Shown piece by piece: positions 1 through 7,005 of a DNA stretch of 8,011 nt. The notes beneath the pieces were generated by a model. The model searched no databases. It was not told the origin of the DNA and saw only the letters and a list, made by a program, of their open reading frames with translations. Made by a program: the position numbers and the translations under genes. Every line of letters begins with the position of its first letter. The first letter of the stretch is position 1. This stretch comes from UBA7662 sp041688385 (GTDB taxonomy: Bacteria > Bacteroidota > Bacteroidia > UBA7662): assembly GCA_041688385.1 (NCBI GenBank), contig JBDNIH010000276.1, positions 1 through 8,011 of the forward strand, written 5' to 3'.

Positions 1-698
1 GTTATTGGGGCCAATGAAGCAGCTTTTAATACTGTAGTATAGGGTAAAATCGGATCGTCTATGCCGCCCACTACCAGCAGGGCCTTTGGCCATTTTTGTA
101 TTATATGGCTCCTATCGGGCCTATTTCGCATGGCTTGTAACTGCACAATGTGGGCCTCTGACGAAAATCCGAGGTTCATTGTTTTCAGGGTTTGTATTAC
201 CTCCTGCATCGCTGTAAGGTTTACAGATGCAAAAAGGCCGGGGATAAAACTGTTGATGAATTGTCCATGGCCTTTTTCCCGGATGAGTGCGATGGTACGG
301 TCGCGGTTGGCACGTTTGACTTCGTCGTCGGCAAAAGGATGAGAACAAAATAAGCCGAGGGCAGCACACCTTTCTGGCTGCGCTTCTGCAAGCGCAAGTG
401 CTACATAGCCGCCCATGCTGTGGCCAATAACGACGGCGGTTTGAATTTTTTCGTAATCAAGCACTGCTAAAATGGCTTCCGCCATTTTTTCCATACTGCT
501 CCCGTCATCCGGCCAGCCGCTGTGGCCAGATGCCTGTAAATCGGGCAAAATAACCGTATAACGCTTACTTAAGGCCGCGCAGCTGTGCAGCCAAACCCGG
601 TGGTCTTCGGCAAACCCGTGCAGCAATACCAAGGCCGGACCCTGTCCTTGCCGGTACCAGCTGAGATCGACATTTTTAAAGCTGGTTTTTTTGTTCAT
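1..698 (-). CDS. alpha/beta hydrolase fold protein (3' end outside window)
   Basis: The minus-strand frame starts at an ATG at 698-696 and stays open to the left edge, giving 232 codons with the C-terminus missing. The N-terminus has no signal peptide, so the protein is probably cytoplasmic. Fold landmarks appear in the expected order: the oxyanion-hole motif HGF at residues 27-29 after a hydrophobic strand (LVLL), a PDLQASGHSG segment at 52-61, and the nucleophile elbow GHSMGG at 92-97 with Ser94 as nucleophile. A strand plus GGIDDP at 211-216 follows, where Asp215 (or Asp214) is the likely catalytic acid. The catalytic His should lie about 25 residues further on, beyond the edge. The region at about 120-190 is a helical cap. 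Such proteins hydrolyse esters, lactones, epoxides or C-C bonds, and the substrate cannot be deduced here. It is divergent from the amidohydrolase gene, with 41 bp between the start codons. Confidence 0.92.
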   Translation of the reverse strand, partial: MNKKTSFKNVDLSWYRQGQGPALVLLHGFAEDHRVWLHSCAALSKRYTVILPDLQASGHSGWPDDGSSMEKMAEAILAVLDYEKIQTAVVIGHSMGGYVALALAEAQPERCAALGLFCSHPFADDEVKRANRDRTIALIREKGHGQFINSFIPGLFASVNLTAMQEVIQTLKTMNLGFSSEAHIVQLQAMRNRPDRSHIIQKWPKALLVVGGIDDPILPYTTVLKAASLAPI

Positions 699-739
699 TT
701 TTGTTGACTACCGTTAACTCAACAAGTATACAAATAAGC
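699..739. promoter_or_regulatory. short divergent intergenic control region
   Basis: Forty-one bases separate the start codons of the divergent alpha/beta hydrolase and amidohydrolase genes. Any promoters must overlap each other or the start of the opposite gene. The plus strand holds TTGTTGAC (701-708) and TATACAAAT (727-735), and the minus strand holds TTATTTG (737-731). None matches the full TAnnTTTG consensus at a convincing distance, and no clear ribosome binding site is visible for either gene, so no individual promoter is called. Confidence 0.35.
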
Positions 740-3700
740 ATGAAGAAGCCCTTTGCTTTATTCTTTCTCCTCGTTTGCGCCGCTACTTTAGCACAGGCGC
801 AACCCCACTTTCCTTACAACGGCGTACAAGACCAACGGCCCGATGGCTGGTTGCTTAAAAATGCCACTATCGTCTCGTCGCCCGGCCAGACGCTTGAAGG
901 TGCTGATTTATTGCTGCATGAAGGGCGCATTGAGGCCATCGGCAAGGGACTAAAACTTCCCAAAGGCTACCGGGAACTCGATATGAAAGGGAAGTTTATC
1001 TATCCCAGTTTTATCGAACTCCACAGCAGCTACGGCTTGCTAAAAGGCAGTAGCAGTGGCCGCAACCGCAATGGAGGTCCACAACTTACCCCCGCCCGTG
1101 AAGGTGCGTTCGGTGCCAACGATGCTATAAAAGCAGATATGCGTGCCGAAATACTGTTTCACGCCGATGCCAAAGCCGCTGCAGCTTTACGTAAGGCCGG
1201 ATTTGGTGCCGTGGTAACCCACCAGGCCGATGGTATTGCTCGCGGAACCGCTACCCTCGTGGCTGTAGGCGATGGCCCGGACCAGGAACAGCTCCTCCGC
1301 GCGTCGGTAACAGCACATTATTCCTTTAGTAAAGGGAGCTCTACCCAAGACTATCCCTCCTCACTCATGGGTAGCATCGCTTTGCTGCGCCAAACCTATT
1401 TGGATGCCCAGTGGTATCAAACGAATAAAAATAAACTCCAGCTCAACGACCTCGCCCTCGATGGTTGGTTGAGCTCGGCCGCGCTGCCTCAACTTTTCGA
1501 GACAAGCAACAAATATGATTTGCTTCGCGCAGATAAAATTGGCGACGAATTCGGTATACAATACATTATCAAAGGCACCGGCGAGGAATACCAATATCTC
1601 GATGCAGTGAAAGCCAGCAAGGCAAGCCTTATCGTGCCCGTGAATTTCCCGAACGCACTCGATGTTGAAGATCCATTCGATGCGATGGAGGCGAGTTTGA
1701 GTGAGATGAAACACTGGGAAATGGCACCTGGCAACTTGGCTGCACTGCACCAAGCTGGAATTAAATTTGCCATCACGCAAAGTGGCGTAGATGCCGCCGC
1801 AGATTTTTGGGGTAACCTCCGCCTGGCTGTGGAGTATGGCTTGGATCCAGCCGTGGCGCTGTCAGCACTCACCACTGTTCCAGCTCAACTTAGTCGCCAA
1901 CTTGATCTGCTCGGCACACTCGAAAAGGGCAAGCTGGCCAACTTTATCGTCACTAGCGGACCACTGTTCGATAAAGAAACGGAACTTTACGACAACTGGG
2001 TGAAAGGCCAGCGCTACGAAGTGAACCCTATGCCCGAAGGCCGAGATATTCGCGCCAATTACAACTTCCGCCTAGCTAACGATAGCACCTACGAAGTGCA
2101 GATTAAAGGAAAAATGAGTCGCCCCGAAGGTGAACTGATTGTAAACGACACTACCAAGCTCAAACTAAGCTTGAGCTACGCCAATGGATTTTGGTCGGTG
2201 TGGTTTGAGGGTAAAAACGAACAACTCAACGGCGTACATCGGCTGAGTATGTGGTCGGTGGGTGCCGATTTGGAAGGTAAATACACAGATGCCGCTGGTA
2301 TAAGCGGCGATGCCCGTTGGACCTATGTGTCGGCATTTAAAGAAAAAGAGAAGAAAGAAAAGGAACTGAAAAATGCTGTAATAGGCTATCTACCGCAACC
2401 TTTTGCTGATTTGGGCTACGACAGTCTGCCCAAAGCCGAAACCTTTCTTTTCCGCAATGCGACCGTTTGGACCAACGAAAAAGAAGGTATACTCACCGAA
2501 ACAGATGTGGTGGTGAGTAAAGGGAAACTTGCTGCGGTAGGCAAAAAACTGAACGCTGCGGCTTATGGTGCCAACGTCCGGGTGATTGATGCCAGTGGCA
2601 AACATATCACAGCAGGGATTATCGATGAACATTCGCACATTGCAATTAGTCGTGGCGTAAACGAAGGCAGCAACAGCATAACCGCAGAAGTCCGCATAGG
2701 GGATGCCCTCAACCCCGACGATGTAAACATATATCGCCAGCTGGCAGGCGGGGTAACCAGCGCTAATCTGCTGCATGGTTCGGCCAATAGTATCGGTGGT
2801 CAGGCCCAACTCATCAAATTGCGCTGGGGTGTAGCCAATCCTGAAGCACTAAAATTTGAAGGAGCGCCTGGTTTTATCAAATTTGCCTTAGGTGAAAATG
2901 TAAAACAATCCAACTGGGGTGACCGCCAAACTGTGCGTTTCCCGCAAACCCGTATGGGGGTAGAGCAGGTGATGATGGACGGTTTTTTACGTGCCAAAGC
3001 CTATGAAGAGCAGCGCAAAACCAATGCTGTCGGCACACGACGAGATCTGACTTTAGAAACCCTCAATGAAATCCGCAACAACCAGCGTTTTATCACCTGT
3101 CACAGTTATGTACAGAGCGAAATAAATATGTTGATGAAGTTGGGCGATTCAGTCGGTTTTAAAGTGAATACGTTCACCCACATACTTGAAGGGTATAAAG
3201 TGGCCGACAAGATGAAAGCCCATGGCGCCAACGCCTCTACCTTTGCCGATTGGTGGTCCTACAAAATGGAAGTAGCCGACGCTATTCCCCACAATGCAGG
3301 ACTAATGGCTCAGCAGGGTGTAAATGTTGCCATCAATTCTGACGACGCCGAAATGGCCCGCCGACTGAATCAGGAGGCGGCAAAATCGGTCATGTATACC
3401 GGCATGCCGGAGGAAGAGGCCTTTAAAATGGTCACCTTGAACGCTGCCAAGATGTTGCGCGTAGATCAGCGTGTGGGCAGCATCAAGGTTGGTAAAGATG
3501 CCGATATCGTCCTTTGGAACGGCCATCCGCTATCTATTTACAGCAAACCGGATATGACCTTGGTCGACGGTATTGCTTATTTTGAGGCTAGTCGAGAAGC
3601 AGAACGCTCAAGCCGTATCGCTTCCGAGCGCCAGCGGCTGATAGAAAAGATGGTTTTGGCTCGGAAAAATGGGGCCAAAGCATCTAGACCCAAATTTAAA

Positions 3701-3748
3701 GTCGAAAGCTTCTGGCATTGCGATACGCTCGGTGAATTTGCCGAATAG
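740..3748 (+). CDS. exported protein with two tandem amidohydrolase domains
   Basis: This encodes 1002 residues from the ATG at 740. An in-frame TTG at 701 would put 13 residues ahead of a clear signal peptide (MKKPFALFFLLVCAATLAQA, cleavage probably after Ala20), so 740 is preferred. The product is expected in the periplasm. Domain 1 spans about residues 30-430, a lysine- and glutamate-rich linker lies at 534-544 after a beta-rich insert at about 435-530, and domain 2 spans about 567-960. Domain 2 carries the metal-ligand pattern of the amidohydrolase superfamily (imidazolonepropionase-like branch): His631 and His633 (EHSH), His788 (CHSY), His814 (FTHILEG) and Asp868 (NSDDAE). It ends with the usual GSIKVGKDADIVLW strand. 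Domain 1 has the same frame of strands but reads HSSYG at 95-99 where HxH is expected, VPVNFP where a ligand His is usual, and SGVDA at 348-352 in place of the Asp motif, so it is probably not catalytic. Likely a metal-dependent hydrolase of cyclic amides or peptides; the substrate is unknown. The gene appears to be monocistronic. Confidence 0.93.
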   Translation: MKKPFALFFLLVCAATLAQAQPHFPYNGVQDQRPDGWLLKNATIVSSPGQTLEGADLLLHEGRIEAIGKGLKLPKGYRELDMKGKFIYPSFIELHSSYGLLKGSSSGRNRNGGPQLTPAREGAFGANDAIKADMRAEILFHADAKAAAALRKAGFGAVVTHQADGIARGTATLVAVGDGPDQEQLLRASVTAHYSFSKGSSTQDYPSSLMGSIALLRQTYLDAQWYQTNKNKLQLNDLALDGWLSSAALPQLFETSNKYDLLRADKIGDEFGIQYIIKGTGEEYQYLDAVKASKASLIVPVNFPNALDVEDPFDAMEASLSEMKHWEMAPGNLAALHQAGIKFAITQSGVDAAADFWGNLRLAVEYGLDPAVALSALTTVPAQLSRQLDLLGTLEKGKLANFIVTSGPLFDKETELYDNWVKGQRYEVNPMPEGRDIRANYNFRLANDSTYEVQIKGKMSRPEGELIVNDTTKLKLSLSYANGFWSVWFEGKNEQLNGVHRLSMWSVGADLEGKYTDAAGISGDARWTYVSAFKEKEKKEKELKNAVIGYLPQPFADLGYDSLPKAETFLFRNATVWTNEKEGILTETDVVVSKGKLAAVGKKLNAAAYGANVRVIDASGKHITAGIIDEHSHIAISRGVNEGSNSITAEVRIGDALNPDDVNIYRQLAGGVTSANLLHGSANSIGGQAQLIKLRWGVANPEALKFEGAPGFIKFALGENVKQSNWGDRQTVRFPQTRMGVEQVMMDGFLRAKAYEEQRKTNAVGTRRDLTLETLNEIRNNQRFITCHSYVQSEINMLMKLGDSVGFKVNTFTHILEGYKVADKMKAHGANASTFADWWSYKMEVADAIPHNAGLMAQQGVNVAINSDDAEMARRLNQEAAKSVMYTGMPEEEAFKMVTLNAAKMLRVDQRVGSIKVGKDADIVLWNGHPLSIYSKPDMTLVDGIAYFEASREAERSSRIASERQRLIEKMVLARKNGAKASRPKFKVESFWHCDTLGEFAE

Positions 3749-3810
3749 CGCTTTACAGCGTGGCAGCAGCTGGTCGGCTCTTGTTTTGACGAAGTATTTT
3801 TGATTCGTTA

Positions 3811-3842
3811 GAAGGGCGGTACTGCCGGCAACGGCCCTTTCT
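3811..3842 (+). terminator. possible terminator hairpin after the amidohydrolase gene
   Basis: AAGGGC at 3812-3817 can pair with GCCCTT at 3834-3839, with a 16-nt loop that itself contains the palindrome GCCGGC. A short pyrimidine run (TTTCT) follows the right arm. It lies 63 bp after the amidohydrolase stop codon. The stem is short and the U-tract weak, so this is a tentative call. Confidence 0.3.
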
Positions 3843-3875
3843 GCAGAAGCCCTAACGTATACGCGGCTTACTTAC

Positions 3876-3912
3876 AACCAACAACCCCATAGTGCAGTCC
3901 GGGTTGTTGGTT
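3876..3912. terminator. perfect 12-bp inverted repeat between convergent genes, probable bidirectional terminator
   Basis: AACCAACAACCC at 3876-3887 and GGGTTGTTGGTT at 3901-3912 are exact reverse complements separated by a 13-nt loop. The right arm overlaps the last two bases of the carbonic anhydrase stop codon (TAA on the minus strand, 3913-3911). The repeat sits between two convergent genes, the usual place for a shared terminator. Neither side has a strong T-run (the minus strand continues GTAAGTAAG), so termination may be weak, or the hairpin may mainly protect the 3' end of the mRNA. Confidence 0.5.
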
Positions 3913-4543
3913 ATAGGTTATATCTGAAAATGGGCTCCAAATCGTCGATTTCATGCATCATGACATCCAAATCGCGGACTAAGCCGGTATCTAGTCCGTA
4001 CACCCAGCCGTGGATTTTCAAGGCCCGATTTTTCCAAGCTTTTTGTACGATGACCGTTTTGGCGAGATTGTGTACTTGTTCCATCACATTCAATTCAACG
4101 AGCCTGTTGCCACGTACTTTCTCCTCCCGAATAGCCTCGAGTTCTACATGGTGTTTTTCGTACACCTCTTTGATGTTTCGAAGCCATTTATCGACTAAAC
4201 CATTGCTGTTGTTGCCCATAGCAGCTAAAACACCACCGCAGCCATAGTGACCGCAAACGATGATGTGTTTAACATGCAAAACCTCCACTGCATATTGTAG
4301 CACCGATAAAAAATTGAGGTCGGTATTCACCACCATATTTGCAACGTTCCGGTGTACAAATATTTCACCCGGATCGGTACCTGTGATTTCATTGGCAGGG
4401 ACGCGGCTATCAGAACAGCCCACCCACAAAAATTCAGGACTTTGTTTGAGCGATAAATTTTTGAAATAATCTGGGTTGACTTCTAACTTTTGTGCTGCCC
4501 AGTCGGCATTATTTTTTAATAGTTGTTCATACGTATGTTCCAT
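3911..4543 (-). CDS. can: beta-class carbonic anhydrase
   Basis: This 210-residue protein, the normal length for the bacterial beta class, interconverts CO2 and bicarbonate in the cytoplasm. Zinc ligands and catalytic residues are visible: Cys43, Asp45 and Arg47 in the motif CSDSRVP, and His99 and Cys102 in GHYGCGG. The segment FVHRNVANMV at 62-71 and the C-terminal GWVYGLDTG at 179-187 are also typical. Trp40, Arg65 and Tyr182 match, with a one-residue offset, the Trp39/Arg64/Tyr181 set known to bind regulatory bicarbonate in the Haemophilus influenzae enzyme. This suggests a type II, pH- and bicarbonate-gated enzyme. The ATG at 4543 is 14 bp after the stop codon of the SulP transporter gene, so the two are almost certainly cotranscribed with the transporter first. 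The symbol can is given by family resemblance. Confidence 0.96.
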   Translation of the reverse strand: MEHTYEQLLKNNADWAAQKLEVNPDYFKNLSLKQSPEFLWVGCSDSRVPANEITGTDPGEIFVHRNVANMVVNTDLNFLSVLQYAVEVLHVKHIIVCGHYGCGGVLAAMGNNSNGLVDKWLRNIKEVYEKHHVELEAIREEKVRGNRLVELNVMEQVHNLAKTVIVQKAWKNRALKIHGWVYGLDTGLVRDLDVMMHEIDDLEPIFRYNL

Positions 4544-4557
4544 GAATAAGCGAATGA

Positions 4558-6117
4558 TTAATGGGATGAGGTGGCTATGTTTTTGATTCCGCGAATTTCA
4601 ACGGTAATATTCCGCCGGGCCGCGGTTTCTACAAAGTCGGAAACCAGTTCTAATATGTCGTAGTCAATGTAAGCAGATTGAGAGCCGTCGATAAGTACGC
4701 TGCTATTATCGGGAATTTCTGTAAGCATCTGTAAAATGCTGCCTTTGTTCAAGAAGGAAACTTCTTCGGCTAGGGTAATGGTGAAGTGGTGGCCATCTGT
4801 ACCTTCTGATTTTTTAGCAAAGTAGGCATTGCGGAAGTTGTTCCTCAGAATGAAAAATGCCGCGAAAAACAAACCAATGGCTATGCCTTTGAGTAAATCC
4901 GTGAGCACTACCGCGATGATGGTTGCGATAAATGGCAAAAACTGATCCCATCCCAGCTTGAACATGCTTTTAAAAAGCTGCACTTTTGCTAGTTTATAGC
5001 CTACTACGATAAGCACAACCGCCAAGACAGCTAATGGAATTTGATTCAAAAACGATGGAATAAGGAGTACAAAAGCCATCAGATAAATGCCATGCAGTAT
5101 CGCCGATAACTTTGTGCGTCCGCCTGCATTAACGTTGGCTGAGCTCCTTACAATCACCGCTGTCATGGGTAAGCCACCAATCATACCGCTCACGATGTTG
5201 CCAACACCCTGCGCTTTTAACTCCCGGTTGGTGGGGGTATTCCGTTTCCAGGGGTCGATTTTATCTGCTGCCTCTACACTCAGCAAGGTTTCAAGACTCG
5301 CTACGATGGCTATAGTTACCGCCACTATCCAGCCCTGGTAGTTTTGTAAGATGCTGAAGTCGGGCAAGGTGAATATCTCACCCGCTGAAGCGCCCAGCAA
5401 AGTGGGTAGGTTCACACGATGGCTGGCCCCCATGGCCCAATCAGGGGCTTGTTGAATAAAGTAGCTGTTGAGGGCTGCGCCAAATATAACGGCAACCAAT
5501 GCAGCCGGAACCAAACGGAAAAGAGCAAAACGTTTTAACGCCTTCAATTCCCAGAAGAGCATTAAGCCCAGCGCGCCCAGACTAATGACAATGGCGCCCG
5601 GTGAGGAGTAACGCACCGCATAAACGAGCTCAGTGAAGGTATTGTGGTTGTCAATTTGGTCGAATGCCTCATCTCCCATGGCCACAACGTCGTACCCCAG
5701 CGCATGGGGAATTTGTTTGAGAATGAGAATGACCCCTATGGCCGCCAACATTCCTTTAATGACCGAGGACGGGAAATAATACCCGATGATACCTGCTTTG
5801 AGGAAACCAAAAATGAGCTGTAAAATACCGGCAATTACAACGGCCGCCAACAAACCCTCGAAAGAGCCTAGCGTTTGTATGGCGGTTAAAATGATTACTG
5901 TCAAACCGGCTGCAGGTCCGCTTACCGATAGCTGTGAGCCACTCAAAGGCGCAATGACTACTGCGCCAACTACGCCGGCAATAATTCCGGCTAACAAGGG
6001 GGCACCCGAAGCGAGCGCGATGCCTAAACAGAGTGGCAAGGCCACCAAAAAAACGACCAAAGCCGCAGAAATATCACCTCGGATATAGGGCAGGTATTGC
6101 TCCTTGAATGAATTCAT
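4558..6117 (-). CDS. SulP family anion transporter with C-terminal STAS domain, probable bicarbonate transporter
   Basis: A 519-residue inner-membrane protein. Residues 14-425 are strongly hydrophobic and hold the SulP membrane core of about 10-14 segments. The family's conserved stretches are present: SVSGPAAGL at 64-72 (the TM3 region that lines the substrate site), SLETLLSVEAADKID at 274-288, and GGLPMTAVIVRSSANVNAGG at 314-333 (the TM8-TM10 signature). Residues about 442-515 form a divergent cytoplasmic STAS domain, with LIDGSQSAYIDYDILE at 475-490 in the place of the usual nucleotide-binding/phosphorylation loop. SulP proteins move sulfate, bicarbonate or other anions, usually with Na+ or H+. 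The carbonic anhydrase gene 14 bp downstream argues for bicarbonate, as in BicA-like systems, but the sequence alone does not settle the substrate. A weak -7-like box (TATTTTTA, minus strand, 6138-6131) lies just ahead of the start and could serve as a promoter. Confidence 0.94.
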   Translation of the reverse strand: MNSFKEQYLPYIRGDISAALVVFLVALPLCLGIALASGAPLLAGIIAGVVGAVVIAPLSGSQLSVSGPAAGLTVIILTAIQTLGSFEGLLAAVVIAGILQLIFGFLKAGIIGYYFPSSVIKGMLAAIGVILILKQIPHALGYDVVAMGDEAFDQIDNHNTFTELVYAVRYSSPGAIVISLGALGLMLFWELKALKRFALFRLVPAALVAVIFGAALNSYFIQQAPDWAMGASHRVNLPTLLGASAGEIFTLPDFSILQNYQGWIVAVTIAIVASLETLLSVEAADKIDPWKRNTPTNRELKAQGVGNIVSGMIGGLPMTAVIVRSSANVNAGGRTKLSAILHGIYLMAFVLLIPSFLNQIPLAVLAVVLIVVGYKLAKVQLFKSMFKLGWDQFLPFIATIIAVVLTDLLKGIAIGLFFAAFFILRNNFRNAYFAKKSEGTDGHHFTITLAEEVSFLNKGSILQMLTEIPDNSSVLIDGSQSAYIDYDILELVSDFVETAARRNITVEIRGIKNIATSSH

Positions 6118-6180
6118 GGAATGGAAAAGTTAAAAATAGGGTAAAAATGGGCTCGAAAACGAGGTATAAAAGCGTATGCT

Positions 6181-6507
6181 CTACACGAACTCCGGAGGCT
6201 GAAAACAGCAGAGCAATGGAATAAGCAAGCGCAAAAGAACATATTGGCCATGTTGAACACGCGTGACTTGGAGGCCAAACAACATTCGATATTTGGTCCA
6301 CAAACACTGCAGGTCGTGAAGCTCTTCAAGTGAATTTTGCTGTGCCGTGCCGGAGTTCTCCTCTCCACCCTGTCCTGCCTCAGCTTGCATTTCTGTACTA
6401 TAATCCAAAGCTTCTGTGCGTACCGACTGCTGGCTAGGCGGTCGTAGCGACATCAGTAACGTTGCAAAGGCAATTAAAAGCAAATATAAAATTCGAACGG
6501 GTACCAT
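6181..6507 (-). CDS. small hypothetical protein with N-terminal membrane/signal segment
   Basis: An ATG at 6507 opens a 108-codon frame ending in TAG at 6183-6181. I do not recognise the family. Residues 4-20 (VRILYLLLIAFATLLMS) form a hydrophobic signal or anchor. Residues about 22-65 are hydrophilic and rich in Gln, Glu, Ser and Gly. Residues about 88-104 are hydrophobic again (YVLLRLLIPLLCCF) and the tail is QPPEFV. There are three cysteines, two of them adjacent near the C-terminus. It lies 63 bp upstream of the SulP gene on the same strand and may share its transcript. The frame is the longest in an otherwise empty stretch, and its N-terminus looks like a real export or anchor sequence. 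Two shorter frames overlap it and also run into the SulP start, which makes them less likely. Existence as a gene is plausible, not proven. Confidence 0.5.
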   Translation of the reverse strand: MVPVRILYLLLIAFATLLMSLRPPSQQSVRTEALDYSTEMQAEAGQGGEENSGTAQQNSLEELHDLQCLWTKYRMLFGLQVTRVQHGQYVLLRLLIPLLCCFQPPEFV

Positions 6508-6680
6508 CGGTTGTGGTGAAGATACGCATTCGCTGAGCGTACAGAACTAATCAGTATAGACCGTAAGGTTTGTTTGCTTTGGGCAGCATTTGGGTCACGC
6601 TATACGCGGCGCCGTGAGTATAAACAGCCCTGCGAAAGGAAATGTCCGTTAACCATATCCACCCCCGAGGAAATCGAGCA

Positions 6681-6712
6681 TAAAAAAAGGCCATCCGATG
6701 AAGGATGACCTT
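6681..6712 (-). terminator. strong intrinsic terminator of the tRNA-Leu gene
   Basis: On the minus strand, AAGGTCATCC (6712-6703) pairs over 10 bp, with one U-G wobble, with GGATGGCCTT (6696-6687). The loop is six bases, and the stem is followed by an uninterrupted run of seven T (6688-6682). It begins four bases after the mature 3' end of the tRNA, so it ends that transcript and separates it from the genes to the left. Confidence 0.9.
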
Positions 6713-6715
6713 GGG

Positions 6716-6798
6716 TGCCGAAGGCGGGACTCGAACCCGCATGTCTGTGCGACACACGCCCCTGAAACGTGCGTGTCTACCAGTTTCACCACTTCGGC
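6716..6798 (-). tRNA. tRNA-Leu (anticodon CAG)
   Basis: This is an 83-nt class II tRNA. The acceptor arms GCCGAAG (6798-6792) and CTTCGGC (6723-6717) pair perfectly and are followed by discriminator A at 6716. The anticodon stem CACGT/GCGTG closes the loop TTCAGGG, with anticodon CAG at 6764-6762, reading CUG. The long variable arm TGTC-GCACA-GACA is typical of leucine tRNAs. The T arm is GCGGG-TTCGAGT-CCCGC, and the D arm contains AAACTGGTAGAC. The CCA end is not encoded (the next bases are CCC), so it must be added enzymatically. It has its own promoter upstream and its own terminator downstream. Confidence 0.97.
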
Positions 6799-6814
6799 GT
6801 GAAATTAAGTGGGG

Positions 6815-6822
6815 CAAAGATA
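6815..6822 (-). promoter_or_regulatory. Bacteroidota-type -7 promoter element for tRNA-Leu
   Basis: The minus strand reads TATCTTTG here, an exact match to the Bacteroidota primary sigma -7 consensus TAnnTTTG. A start about seven bases downstream would give a 5' leader of roughly ten bases before the mature tRNA end at 6798, a normal arrangement. The -33 TTTG box is poor: the nearest TTG is only 14 bp upstream of the -7 box. The element sits between GTGGGG and CCCCAC arms (6809-6814 and 6832-6837). Confidence 0.65.
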
Positions 6823-7005
6823 ATATTTAAACCCCACAACAGGCCCCAGCCCCCGAAAAAAGAGCGATGCAAACACGAGGCGCAAAGTTGTGCGAAATAT
6901 TGTGTCTGGATTCAGTTGCGCGGCACAAACTTGAGCAGTATAAGTGGGGTTTTCTTGGCTAAGTGCTGGGAGAGCTCACAATTACTTTTTAGTTTAACGT
7001 ATTAT

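Noticed and set aside
61..369. Open reading frames on both strands over the left-edge region
   Set aside because: Both lie inside the alpha/beta hydrolase coding region in other frames; that hydrolase frame carries coherent catalytic motifs.
701..739. Upstream TTG start for the double amidohydrolase
   Set aside because: It would place 13 residues before a textbook signal peptide that begins at the ATG at 740.
1361..3526. Several frames of 65-139 codons inside the amidohydrolase gene
   Set aside because: They are alternative-frame shadows of a long gene with clear domain motifs.
6074..6368. Two minus-strand frames of 77 and 84 codons that overlap the SulP start
   Set aside because: They overlap each other, the SulP gene and the more plausible 108-codon frame, and show no coherent domain or signal sequence.
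6551..6817. Minus-strand 88-codon frame
   Set aside because: It runs through the tRNA-Leu gene; its Arg- and Gly-rich middle is the familiar false translation of a tRNA.
6769..7005. N-terminal extension of the sigma factor back to an ATG at 6769
   Set aside because: That ATG is inside the tRNA gene, and the added residues have no sigma factor similarity; the ATG at 7006 gives a normal-length protein.
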